Source of the DNA: Thermoanaerobaculum sp.
Lineage (GTDB): Bacteria > Acidobacteriota > Thermoanaerobaculia > Multivoradales > UBA5704
Reading direction: 5' to 3'
NCBI GenBank assembly: GCA_021154885.1
Contig: JAJKHS010000144.1
Span: 62,001 to 126,000, forward strand
DNA length: 64,000 nucleotides
Shown here in pieces: positions 30,215 through 38,996 of this stretch. The position numbers and the translations under genes are program-made. A model generated the notes under the pieces. It was not told the DNA's origin. It did no database searches and saw only the letters and a program-made list of their open reading frames with translations. Each line of letters begins with the position of its first letter. The stretch's first letter is position 1.

Positions 30215-32782
30215 ATGGGGCGCATGGCGATCTGGAGAGATACGGAATTGTCGACGGAAGGTTCGGGGGCTCAGGGTGCGCGGCTGGGGGAGCGGCTGGC
30301 GAGGCTGTCGGTGGAGGTTCTGCTGTGGGTCATGAGCCTCTTCTGCAGCACGATGGGGGCCTTCCTGCTGATCGCGCCGCATCACTTCCAGACGCCGCCC
30401 TACCGGGCGCTCCTCCCTTACGGCATCGGGTGGGGGGCGCTGGCGCTGGCCTCGGGGGTGGGGCTGCTGGCGGTGGCCGTGCTGCGGCCCCGGCGCTGGG
30501 TGGCCCTGAGCGTCCACGTCATGGCCGGGCTGACACTGCTGGCGCTGGCGGCCAGCTTCGCCCGGGTGGGAGGGGTGAACGGGGTGGTCGTCTACACCGT
30601 CCTCGGTCTGGGGACGGCCCTGGGGGGACTGCTGCCGCGCGGCCGGCCGGCGGCCGGCGGAAATGGCGACCTGTTTGGATTCCTCATGGGAGTGGTCGCC
30701 ACTCTGGCGGGGCTGCTGATGGTGATGGCCCCGGGCCTGTTCCGCAGCGCGATCTATCCGGTGGAGCGTCTGCGCCTGTCGGTCCTCGGCCTGAGCCTGC
30801 TGCTCACCGGTCCCCTTCTGGTCTACGCCGCCCTCGTGCCAGGCTTGCGGCGGCGGCAGGAGTGGGCGGCCCACCTGGTGGCAGGCGCTGCCTTTCTGGC
30901 CTTCGGTTTTTTCATGGCGCTGCCCGGCCGCGCCTGGACGGGGCTGGCGCTCTATTGCGGGGGCGGGGCCGTCGTCGCGGTCCTGCCATGGCTTCGCCGC
31001 CGGCTGGCGGCGCTGGACACCTCGTCCCTGCGCGCCCGGCTCTCCCTCGCGCTGGCCATCGCCTCCTCGGTGACACTCGTCCTGGCCACGGCGCTGGCCA
31101 CGGCCCAGGAGGAGCGGCTGGCCGAGGAGCAGGCGCTGGCCGTGCGGGGGATCGAGGCCCAGGCCATCGCCCAGAACGTCTCCGACTACATCGAGATGAA
31201 CGGCGCCCGCACGCTCGCCATCGCCGCCCTGGCGGGCCGGGCGCCCCTGACGGCGGAGGCGCAGGAGACGCTCCTCGGGGCCTCTCGCCGGTCCTATCCT
31301 GACGTCACCGCCTTCCGCACCCTCGGCCTCGACGGCCGGGTGATCGCCGCCGCCGGTGCGCCCCTGCCACCCCAGCTCCTGCGGCGCCTGGCGGCGATGA
31401 TGGGCGAGGAGCGGGAGCCGCGGATCCAGGTCATGACCTCCCAGGTCGACGGCCGCTCGCTGCTGTTCCTGGGCGCTCCCGTCCGCGACGCTATGGGGCG
31501 GCTGGCCGGCCTGCTGGTGACGGCCTACGACTCCGAGGCGTTGGGCGAGCGCATCGTCCGGCCGGGGTCCAGCGTCGCGTTGAACGACGGCCATGGCCGG
31601 CCCATCGCCTCCCGTGACGCGCTGCCGCCGGATCTCGCGCGGCTCCCCAGGCTGCCGGACGGCTGGGACCGCAGGGTCCGCTCCAGCGGCGCCATGAAGC
31701 GGGAGAGCGGCGTGGTCGGTTTCGCCCGGGTGCCGGGGGTCGGCTGGATGGTGGCGGTCGAGCGGCCGCAGTCTGCCGACCTGGCCGGGGTCCGCCGCGG
31801 GCGCGACGTGGCCTGCGGGCTGCTCCTGGCTCTGATCCCGCTGGCGGTGGCGGGCGGCATCCTCGCGGCGCGCCGCATCGCCCTGCCCCTCCAGACCCTC
31901 TCCGAAGCCGTGGACGAGCTGACGGCGGGCAACCTCGCGGCGCCTCTCGGCGATGGCAGCAAGATCACCGAGGTGGCGCGCCTCTCCGCCGCCTTCCGCG
32001 AGATGCGCGACCGTCTGGCCGCCCGCACCCGCGAGAGCGAGCGCCTGGCCGGCGAGCTGCGTGCCCGGGCCGAGGCCCTGGCCGAGGCCGACCATCGTAA
32101 GGACGAGTTCCTGGCCATGCTGGCCCACGAGTTGCGCAACCCGCTGGGGGCCATCGCCAACGCCTCCTATCTCCTGGAGCAGCTCGGCCCCTCGTCGTCG
32201 CCGATGGAGAAATCGGTGGCCATCATCCGGCGCCAGATCCAGCACCTGGTGCGCCTGGTGGACGACCTGCTGGACGTGTCACGGATCACTCGCGGCAAGG
32301 TGGAGCTGCGGCGCGAGCTCCTGGACCTGGTGGAGATCGTGCGCCAAGCCGTGGATACCACCCGGCCGCTGGCCGAGGCCAAGTCCCAGAACCTGCGGCT
32401 GGACCTCTCCCGAGAGCCGCTGCCGCTGGTGGGGGACGCGACGCGCCTGGAGCAGGTGCTCTCGAACCTGCTGCGCAACGCCGTCAAGTTCACGGAGCCG
32501 GGCGGGCACATCGATATCACGGCCGGGCGCGGGGCGCCTGGCGAGGCGGTGGTCCGCGTGCGCGACGACGGCATCGGTATTGGGGCCGAGCTGCTCCCCC
32601 GGGTCTTCGACCTCTTCGCCCAGGGTGAGCAGGCGCTCGACCGCGAGGGCGCGGGCCTCGGCATCGGCCTCACCCTGGTGCGCAGCCTGGTGGAGATGCA
32701 CGGCGGCCGGGTCGAGGCCCGCAGCGACGGGCCGGGGCAGGGGAGCGAGCTCGAGGTGCGGCTGCCGCTGGCCCCGTCCTGA
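30215..32782 (+). CDS. Membrane sensor histidine kinase (dCACHE-like sensor, HAMP, HisKA, HATPase)
   Basis: An 855-residue kinase. Residues 30-270 carry about seven hydrophobic helices (VLLWVMSLFCSTMGAFLLIA and on). After another membrane helix near 285 comes an extracytoplasmic region of about 220 residues, then a helix (VACGLLLALIPLAVAGGILA), a HAMP linker, and the HisKA box EFLAMLAHELRNPLGAIANA whose His is the phosphorylation site. The ATPase has LEQVLSNLLRNAVKFTEPGG (N box), DDGIGIG (G1) and EGAGLGIGLTLVRSLVEMHG (G2). There is no receiver domain, and no response regulator lies nearby, so it is an orphan kinase. The start is uncertain: ATGs at 30215 and 30224 are both possible. Confidence 0.88.
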   Translation: MGRMAIWRDTELSTEGSGAQGARLGERLARLSVEVLLWVMSLFCSTMGAFLLIAPHHFQTPPYRALLPYGIGWGALALASGVGLLAVAVLRPRRWVALSVHVMAGLTLLALAASFARVGGVNGVVVYTVLGLGTALGGLLPRGRPAAGGNGDLFGFLMGVVATLAGLLMVMAPGLFRSAIYPVERLRLSVLGLSLLLTGPLLVYAALVPGLRRRQEWAAHLVAGAAFLAFGFFMALPGRAWTGLALYCGGGAVVAVLPWLRRRLAALDTSSLRARLSLALAIASSVTLVLATALATAQEERLAEEQALAVRGIEAQAIAQNVSDYIEMNGARTLAIAALAGRAPLTAEAQETLLGASRRSYPDVTAFRTLGLDGRVIAAAGAPLPPQLLRRLAAMMGEEREPRIQVMTSQVDGRSLLFLGAPVRDAMGRLAGLLVTAYDSEALGERIVRPGSSVALNDGHGRPIASRDALPPDLARLPRLPDGWDRRVRSSGAMKRESGVVGFARVPGVGWMVAVERPQSADLAGVRRGRDVACGLLLALIPLAVAGGILAARRIALPLQTLSEAVDELTAGNLAAPLGDGSKITEVARLSAAFREMRDRLAARTRESERLAGELRARAEALAEADHRKDEFLAMLAHELRNPLGAIANASYLLEQLGPSSSPMEKSVAIIRRQIQHLVRLVDDLLDVSRITRGKVELRRELLDLVEIVRQAVDTTRPLAEAKSQNLRLDLSREPLPLVGDATRLEQVLSNLLRNAVKFTEPGGHIDITAGRGAPGEAVVRVRDDGIGIGAELLPRVFDLFAQGEQALDREGAGLGIGLTLVRSLVEMHGGRVEARSDGPGQGSELEVRLPLAPS

Positions 32783-32844
32783 GGCCAGACGCCGACACCC
32801 GGCCTCTCTGCTATGATCGCCTTCCGTCAACCGGAAAGGAACCG

Positions 32845-33186
32845 ATGAGCGCGGATCGTATCTTCAAGATCGTTTTCCTCAATCAGGGCAACGTGGTGGA
32901 GCTGTACGCCCGCCAGGTCGCCCAGGGGAACCTGTTCGGCTTCATCGAGATCGAGGACCTGGTCTTCGGCGGCCGCTCCGAGGTGGTGGTGGATCCCTCC
33001 GAGGAGAGCCTGCGCAGCGAGTTCGGCCAGGCCAAGCGTCTCTACCTGCCCATGCATGCCGTCTTCCGCATCGAGGAGGTGGAGCAGGAAGGCGTCTCCC
33101 GGATGCGGTCGGTCAAGGGCGACGAGGCGATCGTCCGCGTCTTCCCCATACCTCTCTTCCCGCCCAGCGGTCCGCGAGGGAAATAA
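32845..33186 (+). CDS. DUF1820 family protein
   Basis: A 113-residue protein with AAAGGAAC upstream. It matches DUF1820: RIFKIVFLNQGNVVELYARQ, GNLFGFIEIEDLVFGGRSEV and VDPSEESLRSEFGQAKRLYL, then PMHAVFRIEEVEQEG. The function is unknown; the family is small, cytoplasmic, conserved in many Proteobacteria and Acidobacteriota, and beta-rich. It lies 42 bases before the methionine aminopeptidase and is probably cotranscribed with it. Confidence 0.85.
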   Translation: MSADRIFKIVFLNQGNVVELYARQVAQGNLFGFIEIEDLVFGGRSEVVVDPSEESLRSEFGQAKRLYLPMHAVFRIEEVEQEGVSRMRSVKGDEAIVRVFPIPLFPPSGPRGK

Positions 33187-33228
33187 GGCGAGGCGTTGCT
33201 GGTTGTAGAGGCGAAGGAGGAGACCTCG

Positions 33229-33981
33229 ATGTCGATCGAAACACCTGCGGACCTGGAACGGCTGCGCGAGATCGGCCGCATCGTGGGCCTGACCATCCAG
33301 GAGGTGAGGAAGTACGTGCGGTCGGGGGTCACCACGGCCGAGCTGGACGAGGTCGGCGAGCGCTTCCTGGCCGCCCACGGGGCCCAGGCGGCGCCGCGAC
33401 AGACCTACGGCTTCCCGGGCTCCATCATGATCAGCGTCAATGACGAGGCGGTGCACAGCGTCCCCGGCGACCGGCGCATCGAGGCGGGGGACCTGGTGAA
33501 GATCGACATCACGGCGGAGCGGGACGGCTACTACGCCGACGCGGCGATCACCGTGGCGGTGCCGCCGATCGAGAACCTGCAGCACAACATCATCCAGGCC
33601 GCGCAGTCGGCCTTCCGCAAGGGGGCCCGCGCGGCGCGCGCCGGCAACCGGGTGAACGACATCGGCCGGGCGGTGGAGACCGAGGTCCGGCGCCGGGGCT
33701 TCACCGTGCTGCGCGAGCTTTCCGGCCACGGCGTCGGCCGCTCCATCCACGAGGAGCCGCAGGTGCCGAACGTCTACGACCCCCGCAGCTCCCGGCGCCT
33801 CACCGAAGGGCTGGTCCTCACCATCGAGCCCATCATCGCCGCCGGCGCCTCGCACGTGAAGGTGGACGGCGACCGCTGGACCACCCGCACGGTCGATGGC
33901 AGCCTCTCCGCCCACTACGAGCACACGCTGGTCATCACCCGCGACCGGCCGATCCTGGTGACGCAGGTGGCGGAGGGGTAG
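33229..33981 (+). CDS. map: Type I methionine aminopeptidase
   Basis: A 250-residue enzyme from the ATG at 33229, which follows GAAGGAGGAG; an in-frame start at 33196 has no site. All five metal ligands are present: Asp93 (KIDITAERDG), Asp104 (YYADAAITV), His167 (SGHGVGRSIH), Glu200 (LTIEPI) and Glu231 (HYEHTLVI). The second conserved His is in RSIHEEPQVPN. It removes the initiator Met from nascent proteins in the cytoplasm. The N-terminus is short, as in bacterial type Ia forms. It converges with the PIN gene one base away. A genome often has more than one map, so this may not be the essential copy. Confidence 0.93.
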   Translation: MSIETPADLERLREIGRIVGLTIQEVRKYVRSGVTTAELDEVGERFLAAHGAQAAPRQTYGFPGSIMISVNDEAVHSVPGDRRIEAGDLVKIDITAERDGYYADAAITVAVPPIENLQHNIIQAAQSAFRKGARAARAGNRVNDIGRAVETEVRRRGFTVLRELSGHGVGRSIHEEPQVPNVYDPRSSRRLTEGLVLTIEPIIAAGASHVKVDGDRWTTRTVDGSLSAHYEHTLVITRDRPILVTQVAEG

Positions 33982-33982
33982 G

Positions 33983-34480
33983 TCAGACGATCTCTCGGAA
34001 TGAGCCGAAGGCCATCTTGAACCGGCACCGTTCGAGGAGGGTCTTCGCCTCGTCGGCTTGCTCGACGGTCAGCAGGTTCCGCCGGATGGCGAGCAGCAGC
34101 AGGCCCGGTGTGTTGAGGATGCGCTCCGGACCGAGATGGCGCTGGGCCGTGCGGAGAAAGACCCGTTTTTCATCCGATGCGATGTACCAGCCCCGCACCG
34201 AAGCGAGGGCGAGGCAGGCCGATTCGCCCTGACCCATGACCTGACGGAAGTCCGCGAAGAGCGTCAGGGTCTCGAGCCCTTCGAGGAGGGTCTCCCGAAG
34301 ATGGCCGAGTTGCAGGGCGCAGTCGAGGCGGGCACGGGCCTGAGCGCTCGTCACCTCCTGCCGGACCTCCGCCGGAGTGACGAAGTCGAATCCCTCCAGA
34401 GCTCCCAGCAGGTCGAGACGATCGAGATGAGCGAGGTTGATGAGGACATTGGCATCTACCACCACGGTGCGCCCGAGCAC
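33983..34480 (-). CDS. PIN-domain protein, partner of XRE-ImmA regulator
   Basis: A 165-residue protein with a GTG start at 34480, four bases after the upstream stop. The PIN-like core is TVVVDANVLINLAHLDRLDL with the first acidic residue, followed by TPAEVRQEV, and a later acidic site in QGESACLALASVRGWYIASD with E and D in the expected order. It resembles DUF3368/VapC-like nucleases, which cut RNA with Mg2+. Its position directly behind an XRE-ImmA/IrrE gene is a recurrent arrangement, likely a regulatory or toxin module in which the metalloprotease-regulator controls the nuclease. Activity is inferred. Confidence 0.75.
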   Translation of the reverse strand: MLGRTVVVDANVLINLAHLDRLDLLGALEGFDFVTPAEVRQEVTSAQARARLDCALQLGHLRETLLEGLETLTLFADFRQVMGQGESACLALASVRGWYIASDEKRVFLRTAQRHLGPERILNTPGLLLLAIRRNLLTVEQADEAKTLLERCRFKMAFGSFREIV

Positions 34481-34484
34481 CGGA

Positions 34485-35750
34485 TTACTCGAATCCCTCA
34501 GGCAGCAGCACGGCGCTCCCTTCGTCCTCGACGAAGCCGTCCCCCTCCAGGATCGCGGCGAGGTCGTCTCCGGAAACCCCCACGCTCACGGCCAGCTCGC
34601 GGAGCTTCCCGCGGGTGATCTTCTCCCGGCGGTAGGCTTCGAGGGCGAGGCCCAGGAAGCGGGAGCGGAACTCCTCGCGGCCGGCGGAGTGGTCGGGCGG
34701 AAGACCAAGAAGACGGGCGATCCTCTTACCGTGGCCAGCCTCCTCTTCGGCGAGCAGCTTGTCGAGCTCTCCCTGCGACAGCCGGTGCAGGTTGCGCAGA
34801 CGATAGAGCGCCGCGGTCCGGCTGACGCCGAAGTGATGGGCCAAGAGCACCACGTCGTAGATCTGTACCCTTTGCGAGCCCGGCTCGGCGCGGGTCTCGG
34901 CAGGGACGGTGGCCACGCCGTCGAAGACTTCGAGACGTTCCCGGCTCGGCTGGCCTTTGCCGAGATGGGCAAGGAAGTCGCGGATGCCCTCCTCGGGCAT
35001 GAGGAAGCAGGCCGCAAAGGAATTGGCTCGCACCTCGACCAGCTCATCCCGATTGGAGGCGCGACTCAAGGTGCCGCGGAGTTGGCGGTCGAAGAGCACG
35101 TGGGCATACTCGTGGACCCAGGAGAAACGGCGGCGCAGCAAGGAGTGGCGGCGGTTCACGACCACGAAGAGGCTCAAGGCCGGGTCCATCAGGGTGAGCC
35201 CGGAGACGTCCTCCGGCAGGTCGAGAAGGGCGGTGCGCACCCCTTCGCTCTCCAGGAGGTCGGCGGCGTCGCCCACGGGACGGACGGAGAGACCGAGGCG
35301 CCGCCGCTCGTCCGCGGCCACTCGCATCCCCTGCTCGATGGCCTGCCACTTGGAGCGCAGGACGCCCCCGGCATAGGCGGGCACGCCGAGCTGGGCGCGG
35401 TCCAGGCCGAGCAGGCCCTCCAGGCTGGCCAGCTCGCGGGCGAGCGCGATGCAATTGCCGACGGCCTTGACGACCTCATCCCGTCCGGCGACCGCGGGAT
35501 CGGCCCGGAACAGGGTCACAAGGGAATCTTCGGGGTGGAAACCGGAAGCCAGGAAGTCGCGGATGTCGCGGCCGTAGAGGTGGGCGAGACGGTCCAGCTC
35601 GAGGCTGGAGACAGCCCGGTTGCCCAGCTCGATCTGGGCCACGGAGGATCGCGAAACCTTGAGCTGCCGCGCCGCGTCCTCCTGCTTCAGCCCGGCCGCT
35701 TCGCGCGCCTCCCGCAGGCGGCGGGCCAGCTCTTCCTGTTGGATAGACAT
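34485..35750 (-). CDS. XRE-family regulator fused to ImmA/IrrE metallopeptidase
   Basis: A 421-residue protein. Residues 8-62 form an XRE helix-turn-helix (REAAGLKQEDAARQLKVSRS, SVAQIELGNRAVSSLELDRL). Residues 170-330 form the ImmA/IrrE (M78) domain with the zinc motif H213-E-Y-A-H217 in WVHEYAHVLFD and the helper region NSFAACFLMPEEGIRDFLAH. Relatives cleave repressors, as ImmA does for ICEBs1 and IrrE for DdrO. The C-terminal 90 residues are helical and unassigned. A strong promoter (35781-35809) and a GTCAA-N3-TTGAC palindrome overlap upstream, fitting autorepression. GGGGGAGA precedes the ATG. Confidence 0.88.
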   Translation of the reverse strand: MSIQQEELARRLREAREAAGLKQEDAARQLKVSRSSVAQIELGNRAVSSLELDRLAHLYGRDIRDFLASGFHPEDSLVTLFRADPAVAGRDEVVKAVGNCIALARELASLEGLLGLDRAQLGVPAYAGGVLRSKWQAIEQGMRVAADERRRLGLSVRPVGDAADLLESEGVRTALLDLPEDVSGLTLMDPALSLFVVVNRRHSLLRRRFSWVHEYAHVLFDRQLRGTLSRASNRDELVEVRANSFAACFLMPEEGIRDFLAHLGKGQPSRERLEVFDGVATVPAETRAEPGSQRVQIYDVVLLAHHFGVSRTAALYRLRNLHRLSQGELDKLLAEEEAGHGKRIARLLGLPPDHSAGREEFRSRFLGLALEAYRREKITRGKLRELAVSVGVSGDDLAAILEGDGFVEDEGSAVLLPEGFE

Positions 35751-35780
35751 GACGATTCTCCCCCTTCCTTCCAGGGAGTC

Positions 35781-35809
35781 ATGTTAGAAAATCGAACGCT
35801 CTGTGTCAA
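35781..35809 (-). promoter_or_regulatory. Promoter of the XRE-ImmA/PIN operon
   Basis: On the minus strand a consensus TTGACA (35804-35809) and TAACAT (35781-35786) are separated by 17 bases, with the ATG 31 bases downstream of the -10. Confidence 0.75.
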
Positions 35810-35817
35810 GTATTGAC
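35805..35817. promoter_or_regulatory. GTCAA-GTA-TTGAC palindrome, XRE operator candidate
   Basis: A 5-bp inverted repeat around a 3-base centre that overlaps the -35 box of the XRE-ImmA promoter, the expected place for an autorepressor site. Confidence 0.5.
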
Positions 35818-35819
35818 TT

Positions 35820-37001
35820 CTAGACGGCCGCGTCGAACTGCGTCCGCATCGGCGCGCCGTGGGTGAAGGCGGGGCGGTCGAGGGCGAAGAGGGGGAGGGG
35901 AGCGCGGTCGCCGAGGATTGTTTCCGCGGCGTATTCACCCACGGCCGGGCCGAGCTTGAAGCCGTGGCCGGAGCCGCCGCCCAGGAGCCAGACGTTGGCG
36001 GCGTGGGGGTGACGGTCGAAGAGGAGGTGGCCGTCGGGCGTGTTCTCGTACTGGCAGACCCGGGTCTCCACCAGCGGCGCCCCGGCGAGGGCGGGGAAAC
36101 GGCGGGCCATGGCGCTCCGGGCCGCGTCGAGGAGGGACGGCGTGACGGTGCGCTCGGCGGTGGTGGGATCGAGCGGCTCGCCCCGGGTGTCGTCCGCCAC
36201 CTTGAAGCCGCGGTGCTCGTTGCCGGGAATGCCGTAGTAGATCCGCTCCCCACTGAGGTCGATCCACACCGGACAGGCTCCCTCCTCGAAGCGGGGATCG
36301 CCGGCCGGCGGGCCGAAGTAGAAGACCTCTTGCCGGGTCGAGAGGATCCGGCGCTCGCCGATCACCTCGGGAAAGAGCCCGCCCAGCCATGGGCCGCAGG
36401 CGAAGACGTAGAGGTCCGCGGCGAGCGTGAAGCCACGGCCAAGCTCCAGCCGTTCCAGGCGGCCGTGCGCGATCGGCCCGGGCGCCGCGGCGGCCAGACG
36501 CACCTCGCCGCCCTCGGCGGCCACCCCGGCCGCCACGGCCTGGCAGGCGCGGCGGGCCAGGAGATAGCCGGCCTCCTCCTCGTAGAAGACGCTCGCCACG
36601 CCGGCGAAGTCGATCTGCGGGAAGCGTCGCCGGGCCTCCCGGGGGCTCAGCCCGGCGATGGCGAGACCGGCGTCCGCGAGATGGGGGAGAGAGGTGCGGA
36701 CGTAGGCGTCGTCGTCCCCGCACATCCAGAGGCAGCCGGTGCGCCGGTAGAGCGGCAGGCCCCAGCGCGATTCGGCCTCGCGCCAGAGGGGGAGGGCGCG
36801 GGCCGTCCAGTCCACGTAGACCTTGTCCGGCCCGTAGACGCCGCGGATGATCCGCGTCTCGCCCCCCGAGCTGGAGCGGGAGTGCCCGGGACCCCAGGCA
36901 TCGAGCAGCGTGACGCGGGCGCCCCGGCGACACAGCTCCAGCGCCGTCCAGCCGCCGAAGGCGCCGGCGCCGATGACCGCGACATGGAGAGGAGTGGACA
37001 T
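35820..37001 (-). CDS. FAD-dependent amine oxidoreductase (DAO/sarcosine oxidase-like), last gene of arn operon
   Basis: A 393-residue flavoprotein. The ATG at 37001 starts an FAD-binding Rossmann motif (VAVIGAGAFGGWTALELCRR), followed by the ribose-binding acidic residue in VTLLDAWGPGHSRSSSGGET. The C-terminal motif TPDGHLLFDRHPHAANVWLL with GGGSGHGFKLGPAVGEYAAE is typical of sarcosine/N-methyltryptophan oxidase-like DAO proteins that oxidise secondary or primary amines. It begins 4 bases after the arnD stop, so it is part of the arn transcript. A role in the aminoarabinose pathway is not known; it could act on an amino sugar or be an unrelated passenger. Confidence 0.85.
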   Translation of the reverse strand: MSTPLHVAVIGAGAFGGWTALELCRRGARVTLLDAWGPGHSRSSSGGETRIIRGVYGPDKVYVDWTARALPLWREAESRWGLPLYRRTGCLWMCGDDDAYVRTSLPHLADAGLAIAGLSPREARRRFPQIDFAGVASVFYEEEAGYLLARRACQAVAAGVAAEGGEVRLAAAAPGPIAHGRLERLELGRGFTLAADLYVFACGPWLGGLFPEVIGERRILSTRQEVFYFGPPAGDPRFEEGACPVWIDLSGERIYYGIPGNEHRGFKVADDTRGEPLDPTTAERTVTPSLLDAARSAMARRFPALAGAPLVETRVCQYENTPDGHLLFDRHPHAANVWLLGGGSGHGFKLGPAVGEYAAETILGDRAPLPLFALDRPAFTHGAPMRTQFDAAV

Positions 37002-37005
37002 GCTT

Positions 37006-37920
37006 TTAGATTGAGGCCGCGGGTCCCTGCGTGGACAGGACCCCGTGCCGGCCGCGGACGGGAGCGTGGTGCATCGTGCAGGCGGGGAGCGGGCCCTGGC
37101 GCTGGCGCTCGGCGAGCAGCTCGCCGAGCGGGGCACAGCGCAGGCCGGCCGCCTTCGCCGCGCGGAGGAAGACCCGGAAATCCTCGGCGTAGGGTCCGCC
37201 CTCCAGCTCGGAGTGGAGGGTGAAGACCGGCCAGGGGGAGCGCGCCGCCTCCTCGACCATGGCGGCGAAGTAGGAAGGCGCGTCGGTGAACGTATCGCCC
37301 AGCGCCTCGTCCAGAGTGGAGAGGGTGGCGGGGACCTGAGGCGTCTTCAGCGTCCGCCCCCGCACCACGGGCAGGAAGGGCTCCGTGCCGCGGCAGTCCG
37401 TGGCCATGGCGAGGCCGAAGGTCTCCTCGTGGAGCAGGGCGTCGTCGCTGGTCAGCCAGGCCGGCGCGGCGTAGGTCCTGGGCGCCTCGCTGAAAATGGC
37501 TTGATAGGCGCGGAAGCCCTTGTCCAGCTCGCCCGCCGTCTTCTCCGGCGAAAAACCGAGGAGGTGGTCCTGCCACTTGCGGTGGTCCCAGGCGTGGACG
37601 CCCGTCTCGTGCCCCGCGTCGCGGGCGCGGCGGGCGATCTCCGGAAAGGCCGTGGCAATGGGGCGCGAGGGGAGCAGGGTACCGGAGAGGATGGTGCGCC
37701 AGCCGTAGACGCGGGCCGCTCCGGTGCGGGTCATCTTGGCAAGGAAGCCCGGGCGCAGGGCGTTGAGCACGGCGAGACCGCTCCGGTCGGGCCCCATGGA
37801 GAGGTAGAAGGTGGCCTTCACCTCCTCCTTCGCCATGATCTCCAGCAGGCGGGGGACGCCGAGGCGCATGCCGTCGTGGGTGTCGACGTCGACCCGCAGG
37901 CCGAGCACGCGGGCAGTCAT
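37006..37920 (-). CDS. arnD: ArnD-like 4-deoxy-4-formamido-L-arabinose-phosphoundecaprenol deformylase
   Basis: A 304-residue polysaccharide-deacetylase-fold protein. The ATG at 37920 gives VLGLRVDVDTHDGMRLGVPR, whose D-V-D-T motif supplies the catalytic Asp and metal Asp, as in ArnD. Further on are KATFYLSMGPDRSGLAVLN, the metal His pair in HETGVHAWDHRKWQDHLLGF, RTYAAPAWLTSDDAL and the catalytic His in FTLHSELEGG. ArnD removes the formyl group from undecaprenyl-phosphate-Ara4FN at the inner membrane. The GPDRSG and HAWDH-x-W-QDH stretches make ArnD much more likely than a generic NodB deacetylase. The gene is 4 bases from its neighbours on each side. Confidence 0.9.
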   Translation of the reverse strand: MTARVLGLRVDVDTHDGMRLGVPRLLEIMAKEEVKATFYLSMGPDRSGLAVLNALRPGFLAKMTRTGAARVYGWRTILSGTLLPSRPIATAFPEIARRARDAGHETGVHAWDHRKWQDHLLGFSPEKTAGELDKGFRAYQAIFSEAPRTYAAPAWLTSDDALLHEETFGLAMATDCRGTEPFLPVVRGRTLKTPQVPATLSTLDEALGDTFTDAPSYFAAMVEEAARSPWPVFTLHSELEGGPYAEDFRVFLRAAKAAGLRCAPLGELLAERQRQGPLPACTMHHAPVRGRHGVLSTQGPAASI

Positions 37921-37924
37921 GGGC

Positions 37925-38983
37925 TCAGCGGACCGCCGCCGGGGTCTCGGTCTCGGCGCCCGTGCGCAGCCAGTCCTCGAGGAAGGCTTCGTAAGTGCGC
38001 TCCAGGGCCTCGTCGAGGGTGGTCTCGGGGTTCCAGCCGAGCAGGCGCTGCGCCTTCCTGATCGAAGGCTTACGCGCCACCATGTCCTGATAGCCCTTGC
38101 CGAAATAGTCGTCGGAGCTGACGGACTCCAGGCGCGCCGGCACGAAGCCGGGGAGGCGGCCATGGTGAGCGTCGTGGATCGCCGCCAGCTTCTTCGCCAG
38201 CTCGATCACCGAGCACTCGTTGCAGGGGTTGCCGACGTTGAAGATCTCGCTATCACAGACCCCGCCCGGGTTCTCGATGATGCGCATCAGGAGGTCGATG
38301 CCATCCTCCACCCAGGTGAAGCAGCGCTTCTGCTGGCCGCCATCCACCAGGCGGATGGGCTCGCCCGTCACCAGGTTGACGATGAACTGGGTGAGCACCC
38401 GCGACGAGCCCTCCTTGGCGGCGTAGATGTCGTCGAGCCGCGGGCCGATCCAGTTGAACGGCCGGAAGCAGGTGTAGCGCAGCCCTTCCTGCTGGCCGTA
38501 GGCGGCGATGACGCGGTCCATGAGCTGCTTCGAGCAGGCATAGATCCAGCGCTGCTTGTCGATCGGCCCGTAGACCAGCGGGCTCGAATTCTCGTCGAAC
38601 TCCGGGTCCGGGCACATGCCGTAGACCTCGGAGGTCGAGGGGAAGACGAGCCGCCGCCGGTACTTGACGCAGCAGCGCACCACCCGCAGGTTCTCCTCGA
38701 AGTCGAGCTCGAAGACCCGCAGCGGCTCCTTGACGTAGGTCGCCGGGGTGGCAATGGCGACCAGCGGCAGGATCACGTCGCACTTCTTGACGTGATACTC
38801 GATCCACTCCTTGTTGATGGTGATGTCCCCCTCGATGAAGTGGAACTGGGGGTGGCCAAGCGAGTGGTCGAGCTTGGACGAGGAGAGGTCCATCCCGTAC
38901 ACGTGCCAGTCGGTGGTGGTGACGATGCGATGGGTCAGGGCATTGCCGATGAAGCCGTTGACCCCGAGGATGAGCACTTTCAT
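37925..38983 (-). CDS. arnA: ArnA decarboxylase domain: UDP-glucuronate oxidative decarboxylase
   Basis: A 352-residue short-chain dehydrogenase/reductase-fold enzyme matching the C-terminal half of enterobacterial ArnA. It has the NAD+ motif [37 protein letters not shown] with the Ser-Glu pair typical of ArnA, the Tyr-x(3)-Lys active site in [20 protein letters not shown], and the conserved Arg in [19 protein letters not shown]. It oxidises and decarboxylates UDP-glucuronic acid to UDP-4-keto-pentose. In enterobacteria this domain is fused to the formyltransferase; here it is a separate gene. GGAGG precedes the ATG, 13 bases after the formyltransferase stop. The UDP-glucose dehydrogenase that makes its substrate is not in this window. 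Confidence 0.93.
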   Translation of the reverse strand: MKVLILGVNGFIGNALTHRIVTTTDWHVYGMDLSSSKLDHSLGHPQFHFIEGDITINKEWIEYHVKKCDVILPLVAIATPATYVKEPLRVFELDFEENLRVVRCCVKYRRRLVFPSTSEVYGMCPDPEFDENSSPLVYGPIDKQRWIYACSKQLMDRVIAAYGQQEGLRYTCFRPFNWIGPRLDDIYAAKEGSSRVLTQFIVNLVTGEPIRLVDGGQQKRCFTWVEDGIDLLMRIIENPGGVCDSEIFNVGNPCNECSVIELAKKLAAIHDAHHGRLPGFVPARLESVSSDDYFGKGYQDMVARKPSIRKAQRLLGWNPETTLDEALERTYEAFLEDWLRTGAETETPAAVR

Positions 38984-38996
38984 GAACGAACCTCCA

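Noticed and set aside
37925-38983. Generic GDP-mannose 4,6-dehydratase or UDP-glucose epimerase
   Set aside because: The [21 protein letters not shown] and RKPSIRKAQ segments are characteristic of ArnA, and all neighbours are Arn enzymes.
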